Origin: Poriferisodalis sp965208925 | Lineage (GTDB): Bacteria > Actinomycetota > Acidimicrobiia > Acidimicrobiales > Poriferisodalaceae | Length of the DNA: 64,000 bases | Direction: 5' to 3' | NCBI RefSeq assembly: GCF_965208925.1 | Contig: NZ_OZ242364.1 | Span: 2,046,001 to 2,110,000, forward strand | In this document: piece after piece, positions 35,812 through 41,937 of the stretch | How the letters are laid out: each line of letters starts with the position of its first letter | How positions within the stretch are numbered: position 1 is the first letter of the stretch | Translations under genes and position numbers: made by a program | The notes under the pieces: generated by a model | Databases searched by the model: none | What the model was told of the DNA's origin: nothing | Seen by the model: only the letters and a program-made list of their open reading frames with translations

Positions 35812-36362
35812 CGCCCGGCTGATCGCGGCCCGCTGCCGTCGGGCCGCACCAGCACGGTGATGACGGGGGTGCCGTAGCGGCGCACGCGGTGCGTCTGCCA
35901 CGCATCGTTCGAACTGGGCTCGATCTCGCGGTTCGACTCGCACACCAGCACGTTGGCGTTCACGGTGCTGAGGAGATCGCTCCAACCGTCGAACCGATAG
36001 GGCGGATCGGCGAACGCAAGGGCGATCGGATCGCCGTGGGCCGCCAAGTATCGGCCGACGTCGGACCGGACCACCGTGGCGCGATCGCTGATGCCAAGTG
36101 CTGTCAGGTTCGTTGCGATGGTGCGGCAGGCAGCAATGTCGGAGTCCACGAGCGTGGTGTGCGCGGCACCGCGCGAGAGCGCCTCGATACCGAGCGCTCC
36201 GGAACCGGCAAACAGGTCCAGCACCGTGGCGTCTTCAGGCAGTTCCAAGCTTACGAGCATGTTGAAGATGGCCTCGCGGGCGCGGTCCGACGTCGGCCGA
36301 ATCGCATCATTGCCGGCCATTTCCAGGGGGCGGCCGCGCAACGCCCCGCCGACGACGCGCAT
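35808..36362 (-). CDS. rsmD: 16S rRNA (guanine(966)-N2)-methyltransferase
   Basis: Methylates G966 in 30S subunits with S-adenosylmethionine. 184 residues: MRVVGGALRGRPLEM, then IRPTSDRAREAIFNML (both RsmD-specific), SAM motif VLDLFAGSGALGIEALSRGA and the catalytic ADPPYRFDG. The start at 36362 fits the family exactly; an open frame continues upstream to 36986 only through the 27-bp repeats. It is the only minus-strand gene within the core block and ends on recG's stop. In many actinobacteria rsmD and coaD are neighbours, as here across a divergent gap. Confidence 0.95.
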   Translation of the reverse strand: MRVVGGALRGRPLEMAGNDAIRPTSDRAREAIFNMLVSLELPEDATVLDLFAGSGALGIEALSRGAAHTTLVDSDIAACRTIATNLTALGISDRATVVRSDVGRYLAAHGDPIALAFADPPYRFDGWSDLLSTVNANVLVCESNREIEPSSNDAWQTHRVRRYGTPVITVLVRPDGSGPRSAGR

Positions 36363-36370
36363 GGCGCCAC

Positions 36371-36496
36371 CGTAGGCGGGATGCCTACGGCGGCCACAGC
36401 AGGCGGGATGCCTACGGCTGTGACAGCAGGCGGGATGCCTACGGCTGTGACAGCAGGCGGGATGCCTACGGCGATGACAGCAGGTGGATGCCACAC
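36371..36496. repeat. 27-bp tandem repeat array with internal palindromes
   Basis: Four copies (36374-36400, 36401-36427, 36428-36454, 36455-36481) and part of a fifth. The first copy extends to a hairpin CGTAGGC-GGGAT-GCCTACG at 36371-36389. Others hold AGGC-GGGAT-GCCT, and the middle copies add GCTGT-G-ACAGC. The period is nine codons, and the array is open in the frame of the next gene (peptide GGMPTAVTA). It lies between rsmD and a small zinc-ribbon gene that read away from it. Confidence 0.93.
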
Positions 36497-36503
36497 TGCG
36501 ACC

Positions 36504-36683
36504 ATGGACGACGTCGCGGTGCCCGCCGAGATCGCCTGCGTCGACTGTGGCGGGCGTTGCGGCCTGCTGAGCGTGCCGGAGCCGGACTGGGGCTTCCAGC
36601 CCGGCGATGTCGTCGCCTACCGCTGCGCTGACTGCGGTGACCGCTGGGACGTCATCGTCCCCGACATCGAAACCGAGAACTGA
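36504..36683 (+). CDS. Small zinc-ribbon protein
   Basis: 59 residues from ATG 36504. IACVDCGGRCGLLS and VAYRCADCGDRWDVIV give two Cys pairs in a typical zinc-ribbon arrangement. CACACT lies 6 nt before the ATG, like the box before cysQ. The frame is open upstream through the 27-bp array, with ATGs at several repeat copies, so a longer product carrying 9-residue repeats is possible. No named family was recognised; similar mini-proteins sit next to coaD/rsmD in related genomes as far as I recall, which is weak evidence. Confidence 0.7.
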   Translation: MDDVAVPAEIACVDCGGRCGLLSVPEPDWGFQPGDVVAYRCADCGDRWDVIVPDIETEN

Positions 36684-36795
36684 TCCAGGCAACGGATTCG
36701 CTCGGCGGCCCAGCAGGGAGGGTCCCTCGATTCGCGATCGTGGCGCGGTACGGTCGCCCCACTGGACACGGATCGATCCGGAGGGGCCGTTTTCG

Positions 36796-37287
36796 GTGGT
36801 CATGGCGATGTATCCAGGCTCGTTCGATCCTGTGCACAACGGGCATCTCGACGTGATATCGGCGGCGTCCCGGCTGTTCGATTCGGTCACGGTGGCCGCG
36901 ATGCGGAATCCTGCCAAGGCCACGCCCCTGTTCTCAGATGACGAGCGCGTCGCGATGATCGTCGAGTCGACGAGCCATCTCGGCAACGTCTCGGTGGTGC
37001 AGTTCGGAGAACTGGTCGTGGACCTCGCTCAGCGCCTCGGTGCCGATGTCATCGTGAAGGGGCTCCGCAGCCAGAGCGACTTCGAGTCCGAGTTGCGCAT
37101 GGCGCACATGAATCACTCGGTCACCGGTGTCGAGACCGTCTTCGTCCCTCCCCGGACCGAGCATCTCTTCATCGCTTCCAACTACATCCGGGAGATCACC
37201 AAGTTCGGGGGCGACTGCTCGCATCTCGTCCCGTCTGCAGTGGCCACTCGACTGCGGCAGCACATCACGCAGGAGGCGGGCACATGA
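36796..37287 (+). CDS. coaD: Phosphopantetheine adenylyltransferase
   Basis: Adenylates 4'-phosphopantetheine, the penultimate step of coenzyme A synthesis. 163 residues with the nucleotidyltransferase motif YPGSFDPVHNGHLDVI (HxGH), KGLRSQSDFESELRMAHMN, FVPPRTEHLFIASNYIREI and GGDCSHLVP, all CoaD signatures. GTG at 36796 is preferred over ATG 36802 because GGAGGGG stands 9 nt before it. A TACGGT near 36748 may be the promoter. The next gene overlaps its end by 4 bases. Together with coaA at 3101 the window holds two CoA-pathway genes. Confidence 0.95.
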   Translation: MVMAMYPGSFDPVHNGHLDVISAASRLFDSVTVAAMRNPAKATPLFSDDERVAMIVESTSHLGNVSVVQFGELVVDLAQRLGADVIVKGLRSQSDFESELRMAHMNHSVTGVETVFVPPRTEHLFIASNYIREITKFGGDCSHLVPSAVATRLRQHITQEAGT

Positions 37288-38054
37288 GCATGTCCGAGAG
37301 TGACGTCGAGGCGCCGCAGCCGGCTGTTCACCATGGGATGCTGCGGCCGCAGGCGCCGTTCGGGCAGCCGTCGTTCGAGACTGCTGCGCCCACTGAGGAG
37401 ACGCCGACGTCACCGCACGCTCGAGGCCCGGCGACGCTCGCCCCGCGCCCTGCCTCGGTGACGGCCGAGCAGTTCATCCGCGAGGCCATGGAGATCATCG
37501 ACGCCGCACGCCCGATGCCGCTGTCCACCTCGGTCATGATCAACCGGGACGAGGTGATGACCCTGCTCGAGTCCGCGCTGGCGGCCGTGCCCGACGAGAC
37601 ACGCCAGGCCCGCTGGCTGTTGCGTGAGCGCGATGAGGTGCTCGCCCAGGCACGTGTCGACGCCAATCTGGTCATCGATGAGGCCCGCAGCCGCGTCGCC
37701 CAGATGGTGCAGCGAACCGAGGTCGTGCGTACAGCGGAGCGGCGTGCGCGCCAGCTGCTCGACGATGCCCGGATCCAAACCCGCCGCCGCCGCCACGAGG
37801 TCGATGAGTACTGCGAGCGGCAGCTCGCCCAATTCGCGAGCGCGGTCGACCAAGTCCAGATCGCGGTACAGGCTGCTCGGCGAAAGCTGGGCAAGCGTGC
37901 CGCGACGCCCGTGGCGCCTGCGTCATCGAGCGCTCCGCTTCCGCACGCCGGGGGAGACGCCGCAGCCAGTGGAGCACCCGGACCGGCTGGCCGCGGTCCC
38001 GACACCCGTCCGCCCGACACTCATCCGGTGGTGTTCGACCAGGATCAGATGTGA
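37284..38054 (+). CDS. SepIVA-like coiled-coil protein (DivIVA-type)
   Basis: 256 residues. A Pro/Ala-rich N-terminus of about 65 residues precedes helices: FIREAMEIIDAARPMPLS, NRDEVMTLLESALAAVP, then a long charged coiled coil (about 110-205; ARWLLRERDEVLAQARVD, ARQLLDDARIQTRRRRHEVD). The tail is disordered and Gly/Pro-rich. Its place just before DUF177 and rnc is that of mycobacterial SepIVA (Rv2927c), a DivIVA-domain protein of cell division, so a septation or polar-growth role is inferred from synteny and architecture. Overlaps of 4 bases on both sides indicate tight coupling with coaD and DUF177. Confidence 0.75.
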   Translation: MSMSESDVEAPQPAVHHGMLRPQAPFGQPSFETAAPTEETPTSPHARGPATLAPRPASVTAEQFIREAMEIIDAARPMPLSTSVMINRDEVMTLLESALAAVPDETRQARWLLRERDEVLAQARVDANLVIDEARSRVAQMVQRTEVVRTAERRARQLLDDARIQTRRRRHEVDEYCERQLAQFASAVDQVQIAVQAARRKLGKRAATPVAPASSSAPLPHAGGDAAASGAPGPAGRGPDTRPPDTHPVVFDQDQM

Positions 38055-38611
38055 GCAAGAGGGACCGCCAGCGGTCCCTGTCTGTGCCCCTGCGACTGAT
38101 TTCGGCCGGCCAGCTCGCATGGTCCGCGACGGTGCCGGCGTCAGCGCTGCTCGACCCTGATTCACGCGACGCCCTGCGCATCGCCGATGTCGAAGTGCCG
38201 CTCGACAGCAATCTCGACGTGGCATTGACGCTGGAAATGATCGGCGGCGGCCTCAGCGTCGCTGGTGAGGTCACGGCTGCCTGGACCGGTCCGTGCGCTC
38301 GTTGCTGGCTGTCGCTCGAGGGTGAGGTGCGGACGACGGTCCGCGAGGTATTCACCGCCCAACCCCGTGAGGGCGAGCAATACAGACTCGGCCCCGAATA
38401 TGCAGATCTCACTCCGATGGTGCGGGAGGCAGTGCTGCTGGAGCTGCCCATTGAGGCCATCCGGTGCCCGCATCCCGAGCCGTGCCCGAATCTTCCAGCA
38501 GAACTCGCCGAGGCCCGCGAAGATGCGGCCGAGGGCGGTCCGGCGGCGCTTGCAGATCCGCGCTGGGAGGCGCTAGAGGCGCTGCGGGGCCAAATGGATG
38601 AGCCGTCTTGA
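38051..38611 (+). CDS. DUF177 / YceD family protein
   Basis: 186 residues. Members lie before rpmF in most bacteria and are linked to 23S rRNA and ribosome assembly, though the biochemistry is unsettled. Visible features: SNLDVALTLEMIGGGLSVAG, the zinc-type TGPCARCWLSLEGEV, LTPMVREAVLLELPI, and CPHPEPCPNL near the C-terminus. These four Cys are conserved in the family. The GTG start overlaps the previous stop (GTGA). A 103-bp gap with duplicated -10-like boxes follows before rpmF. Confidence 0.9.
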   Translation: MSKRDRQRSLSVPLRLISAGQLAWSATVPASALLDPDSRDALRIADVEVPLDSNLDVALTLEMIGGGLSVAGEVTAAWTGPCARCWLSLEGEVRTTVREVFTAQPREGEQYRLGPEYADLTPMVREAVLLELPIEAIRCPHPEPCPNLPAELAEAREDAAEGGPAALADPRWEALEALRGQMDEPS

Positions 38612-38643
38612 AGTCCAGTTCGCGTATCGGGTCAGGAGCGCCA

Positions 38644-38674
38644 ATGGATAGGCTGCCCGATGGATAGGCTGCCC
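38644..38674 (+). repeat. Duplicated 15-bp segment carrying a TAGGCT box before rpmF
   Basis: ATGGATAGGCTGCCC occurs at 38644-38658 and again at 38660-38674. Each copy contains TAGGCT (38649-38654, 38665-38670), which matches -10 boxes elsewhere in the window, so rpmF may have two tandem promoters. Confidence 0.6.
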
Positions 38675-38714
38675 AGTCCGCTCGAGGAGTCGATCCGATC
38701 GAGGAGCCCGAACG

Positions 38715-38894
38715 GTGGCAGTCCCCAAGAAGAAGACATCCAAGAGCAAGACGCGTTCGCGCCGAGCTGCGGCATGGCGTCTGGCCGAGGCACCACGGAG
38801 CCTGTGTCCTCGCTGCGGCGCGGCCAAGCTGCCCCACCGAGTCTGCGGGCAGTGCGGTTGGTACGGCGGTCGCCAAGCCCTCGACATCGCCTGA
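38715..38894 (+). CDS. rpmF: 50S ribosomal protein L32
   Basis: 59-residue basic ribosomal protein. Starts MAVPKKKTSKSKTRSRRAAA, typical of L32, and has two zinc Cys pairs, CPRCGAAKL and CGQCGWYGGR. The start is GTG at 38715 with GAGGAG 8 nt upstream. It is shorter than the usual gene-calling cut-off and begins with GTG, so it is easily missed. It stands in its normal place between DUF177 and plsX. Confidence 0.95.
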   Translation: MAVPKKKTSKSKTRSRRAAAWRLAEAPRSLCPRCGAAKLPHRVCGQCGWYGGRQALDIA

Positions 38895-38943
38895 CCCGCA
38901 AGCGCGAGAGATCGTGCCCGATGGCAATCACGGGGCCGGGCTG

Positions 38944-39936
38944 ATGACACTGCCGGTCGCCGTGGACGCAATGGGCGGCGATGACGCCCCCGGTGCGGTC
39001 GTGGAGGGGGCATTGGCGGCAGTGCGCGAGGGTCTCGACGTCATCCTCGTGGGGCGTCGTGATGCTATTGCCGCTGCCGGTGGCGAGTCGCTCCCCATCA
39101 TCGAGGCCGCAGACGTCATCGAGATGTCCGAGGAGCCGAGCCGCGCAGTGCGGACCAAGAGAGACTCGTCGATCAGCCGTGCGGTGAGCGCAGTGCGCGA
39201 CGGCGAAGCCTCTGCGATCGTGAGCGCTGGGAATACCGGTGCCGTGGCCGCGGCAGCCCTGCTGAGGCTGAGGCGACTGCCCGGAGTTGCCCGGCCGGCC
39301 ATAGCGACGGCGTTTCCCGTCCCCGGCAGCCGCACGGCACGCGTCCTGCTCGACTCGGGCGCCATGGCCGACTGCAGCGCCCAGTGGCTGCACCAATTCG
39401 CCCGTCTCGGCTCGGCCTACAGCCGCATACGTTTCGGCGTGGCGGCACCGAAGGTAGGGCTGCTGTCGATCGGCGAAGAGCCGGAGAAGGGCAACCTGCT
39501 CGTCAAGGAAACCCACAAGCTGCTTGCGGCTGACGACGAAATCGACTTCTTCGGCAACATCGAGGGGGGTGACGTGCTCGATGGCCCCGTCGATGTGGTC
39601 GTCACCGACGGCTTCACCGGCAACGTGCTTCTGAAGTCGCTCGAAGGCACGGCGTCGTTCTTTGTCCGTCTGATTCTCGAGCGCCTGTCCGAAGGAGGGC
39701 CGGCGGGTGCCGAAGCGCTTCGCTTGCTGGCGCCGCTGGCAGACGAAATGAGTGCCGACAATGTCGGGGGCGCGATGCTGCTGGGCGTGCGAGGGGTCTG
39801 TGTGATCGCGCACGGCTCGTCGAGCCCTCGGGCCATGACCAGCGCCATCAGGGTCGCTCATCGCATGGTGGAGGCTGACTTGCTGGGCGAGCTGGCGGCC
39901 GTCAGCCTCCCGTCGCCCCCTGCGGACCACCGGTAG
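38944..39936 (+). CDS. plsX: Phosphate acyltransferase PlsX
   Basis: Makes acyl-phosphate from acyl-ACP, the first committed step of membrane phospholipid synthesis via PlsY. 330 residues: VAVDAMGGDDAPGAVVEGAL, SAGNTGAVAAAALLRL, GVRSRTARVLLDSGA-like GSRTARVLLDSGAMADC, LSIGEEPEKGNLLVKE and VVTDGFTGNVLLKSLEG. ATG at 38944 matches the family start; GTG 38914 in frame is an alternative. It lies next to acpP, whose product it uses, and downstream of fakA in the same block, which can supply the same acyl-phosphate. Confidence 0.95.
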   Translation: MTLPVAVDAMGGDDAPGAVVEGALAAVREGLDVILVGRRDAIAAAGGESLPIIEAADVIEMSEEPSRAVRTKRDSSISRAVSAVRDGEASAIVSAGNTGAVAAAALLRLRRLPGVARPAIATAFPVPGSRTARVLLDSGAMADCSAQWLHQFARLGSAYSRIRFGVAAPKVGLLSIGEEPEKGNLLVKETHKLLAADDEIDFFGNIEGGDVLDGPVDVVVTDGFTGNVLLKSLEGTASFFVRLILERLSEGGPAGAEALRLLAPLADEMSADNVGGAMLLGVRGVCVIAHGSSSPRAMTSAIRVAHRMVEADLLGELAAVSLPSPPADHR

Positions 39937-39940
39937 GCTC

Positions 39941-40240
39941 GTGGCCGCCATGCCCGCCGAAACCCATGTGCGCCAGAGTCCCCCGGAGCGTGAGGAGGTC
40001 TTCGATCTCATCCGCGACCAGCTCGCCGACATCTTGGAGCTGGAACCGTCTCAGGTCGCCGAGTCGTCCTCGTTTGTGGACGACCTCGGTGCCGATTCGC
40101 TGGCACTGATCGAATTGGTCGAGGCGCTGGAAGAGGAGTTGTCGGACCGCACGGTGGGCTTTCGTATCGAAGACGAGGACCTCGAAGACCTCAAGACCGT
40201 GCGCGATGCCATCGATTACGTGATGGAGCGCGTCGGCTGA
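39941..40240 (+). CDS. acpP: Acyl carrier protein
   Basis: Carries growing acyl chains on a phosphopantetheine arm attached to the Ser of GADSLALIEL. 99 residues, with an N-terminal extension of about 20 residues relative to the 77-80 residue norm (core begins EVFDLIRDQLADILEL). Acidic helix II LVEALEEELSD is typical for partner docking. The start is GTG at 39941 or ATG at 39950; neither has a clear Shine-Dalgarno. It follows plsX by 4 nt and precedes rnc by 1 nt. Confidence 0.94.
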   Translation: MAAMPAETHVRQSPPEREEVFDLIRDQLADILELEPSQVAESSSFVDDLGADSLALIELVEALEEELSDRTVGFRIEDEDLEDLKTVRDAIDYVMERVG

Positions 40241-40241
40241 C

Positions 40242-41084
40242 GTGGAGACCGCTGTCGCCGAACTGGCCGAGCACGACAGCTTTGAGAGGCGTGTCGGATA
40301 TCACTTCGCCGACGCCCATCTGCTGACCGAGGCGCTGTCGCACCGGAGCTGGTGCCATGAGCGCAACGCTGAACAGCCGATGGGCTCGCAGGTGGCCTCC
40401 AACGAACGCTTGGAGTTCCTCGGAGATGCTGTGCTCGGTCTCTGTGTCTGCCAGCTCGCAGTGACGCGCTGGCCCGATCTCGGACCAGGCGACCTGAGCG
40501 CGGTGCGATCCGCTGTAGTGAACGCCGGCGCGTTGGCCGAGGCCGCTCGACGCTGCGAGCTGGGGCCGGCGCTGCTGCTCGGCAAGGGCGAGGCTGCGAC
40601 CGGCGGTGCTGACAAGGAGTCGATCCTGGCCGATGGGCTCGAAGCGGTGCTGGGCGCGGTGTTCCTCGACGGCGGCCTCGCTGCCGCTCGAGATGTCGTC
40701 GAGCGGCTGCTGGGCGAGCGTCTCGCCGAAGTAGCGAGCGAGCCGGGCACCCGCGAAGCAAAAAACCGTCTGCAAGAACTCGTGGCGCGGCAATTCGGTA
40801 CCGAGCCCATCTACGACGTGTCGAGCTCAGGACCTGCCCACCGCCCTCGATTCGTTGCCGCGGCGCGTATTTCCGATGAGGTCTGGGGGCGCGGTGAGGG
40901 CTCCACCAAGCGCGCTGCCGAACGGCGCGCGGCTCAAGCTGCATGCACGCGGCTCGCGGAGGCTGAGCCGAAGGGCGAAGCCGTGGCCCGAGCGGCCCGT
41001 GAGCCCGATTCCAATGAAGATTGGGAGCAAGAGCGGGAAACTGACGAACTATCTACTGATGCGGAGGAACCTGCTCATGGCTGA
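40242..41084 (+). CDS. rnc: Ribonuclease III with repeat-derived C-terminal extension
   Basis: Cleaves double-stranded RNA, including rRNA precursors. 280 residues against about 230-240 usual. Nuclease domain: signature NERLEFLGDAVLGL and the acidic ILADGLEAVLGAVFLDGG. The dsRNA-binding domain follows (KNRLQELVARQFGTEPIYDV, KRAAERRAAQAACTRL). The last 45 residues after this are coded by a dispersed repeat in frame (AEPKGEAVARAAREP) and are acidic. The start is GTG at 40242, 1 nt after acpP. Its end overlaps the mutM-like ATG by 8 bases. Confidence 0.93.
   Translation: METAVAELAEHDSFERRVGYHFADAHLLTEALSHRSWCHERNAEQPMGSQVASNERLEFLGDAVLGLCVCQLAVTRWPDLGPGDLSAVRSAVVNAGALAEAARRCELGPALLLGKGEAATGGADKESILADGLEAVLGAVFLDGGLAAARDVVERLLGERLAEVASEPGTREAKNRLQELVARQFGTEPIYDVSSSGPAHRPRFVAAARISDEVWGRGEGSTKRAAERRAAQAACTRLAEAEPKGEAVARAAREPDSNEDWEQERETDELSTDAEEPAHG
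40974..41036 (+). repeat. Dispersed repeat copy 2 (inside rnc)
   Basis: The core 40974-41004 is identical to copies 1 and 4. After a 20-nt spacer the tail GAGCAAGAGCGG (41025-41036) differs by one base. It is read in frame as the C-terminal extension of RNase III. Confidence 0.93.
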
Positions 41085-41910
41085 GCTGCCAGAGATCGAG
41101 ATCGCCAAGCGCGATCTGGACAAAGAAGTCGCGACCCCGCGCAAGATCAAGTCGGTCGATGTGCCCGGCACCAAGAAGGCGCTGCCAGCCATGCGCTCTA
41201 AGCAGCAGTTCGCCGACTTGCTGGTTGACAAGAGGATCACGTCAGTGTCCCGCCAGGGCACGCTGATGCTCTTTCATCTCGACACAGAGGAGATCATGGT
41301 CGCGAACCTCGGCGCGACGGGTTCGTTCAGGCGGGCAACCTCACGCATGCCGCAGGATCCCGATACGAAGGTCGTGATGACGTTCACGAAGGGCGGGCAG
41401 CTGCGCCTGCTCGACTCAGGTGATGAGGCGACGCTGCGCGTGCTGTCGTGGTCCCGCTACGACAAGATCTACCCGGAGCAGGTCGATCTCGGCTTCGACC
41501 CGGTTGACATGCCGATGCCCTGGACTGACTTCGCGCTCATGCTGCGCGGCCGTTCTGACTCCATCCGCGATCTGCTGCTGGACCAGACTTTCGTGGTGGG
41601 GCTCGGACCGATGTACTCCGATGAGGTACTGCATGCGGCACGGCTCTCCCATGCGCGCGTTGCCAGCGAGCTGAACACCCAAGAAGTGCGGCGGCTCTAC
41701 CGCGCCATCGTCGAAACCATTCACAACTCCATCAAGTACCGGGGTTCGGGCACCAGCGGCCATCTCGACATCTTCGGCAAGTCAGGGGGGTTCGATCCCT
41801 ACCTCGAGGTATTCGGGCGGGCGGGCGAGCGATGTCGCAACGGCCGGGGCGATGTCCTCACGACGGTCATCCGGGGTGTGACGCACCACTACTGCGATTA
41901 TCAGGTGTAG
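41077..41910 (+). CDS. Degenerate formamidopyrimidine-DNA glycosylase (Fpg/MutM) homologue
   Basis: 277 residues in the exact place of mutM between rnc and smc. The overall Fpg fold is evident (MAELPEIEIAKRDLD, VANLGATGSF, VEVFGR-like YLEVFGRAGERC, RGVTHHYC). But the catalytic N-terminal Pro is Ala, the beta-hairpin Lys of the RGK motif is Thr (SRQGTLML), the Asn of GxGNxYxDE is Pro (GLGPMYSDE), the DPRRFG motif is missing, and each CxxC of the zinc finger keeps one Cys (CRNG, CDYQ). Glycosylase/lyase activity is therefore doubtful. GGAGG stands 9 nt before the ATG. Codon structure is intact, so it is not a pseudogene. Confidence 0.85.
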   Translation: MAELPEIEIAKRDLDKEVATPRKIKSVDVPGTKKALPAMRSKQQFADLLVDKRITSVSRQGTLMLFHLDTEEIMVANLGATGSFRRATSRMPQDPDTKVVMTFTKGGQLRLLDSGDEATLRVLSWSRYDKIYPEQVDLGFDPVDMPMPWTDFALMLRGRSDSIRDLLLDQTFVVGLGPMYSDEVLHAARLSHARVASELNTQEVRRLYRAIVETIHNSIKYRGSGTSGHLDIFGKSGGFDPYLEVFGRAGERCRNGRGDVLTTVIRGVTHHYCDYQV

Positions 41911-41937
41911 ACGCCAACCTTCACAATTTGAGCTGCC

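Noticed and set aside
36374..36496. Possible CRISPR array
   Set aside because: The 27-bp repeats are directly adjoining with no spacers, and no cas gene is present.
40855..41076. 74-residue N-terminal extension of the mutM-like open frame
   Set aside because: It lies in another frame of rnc; the family start MxELPE and a Shine-Dalgarno place the start at 41077.
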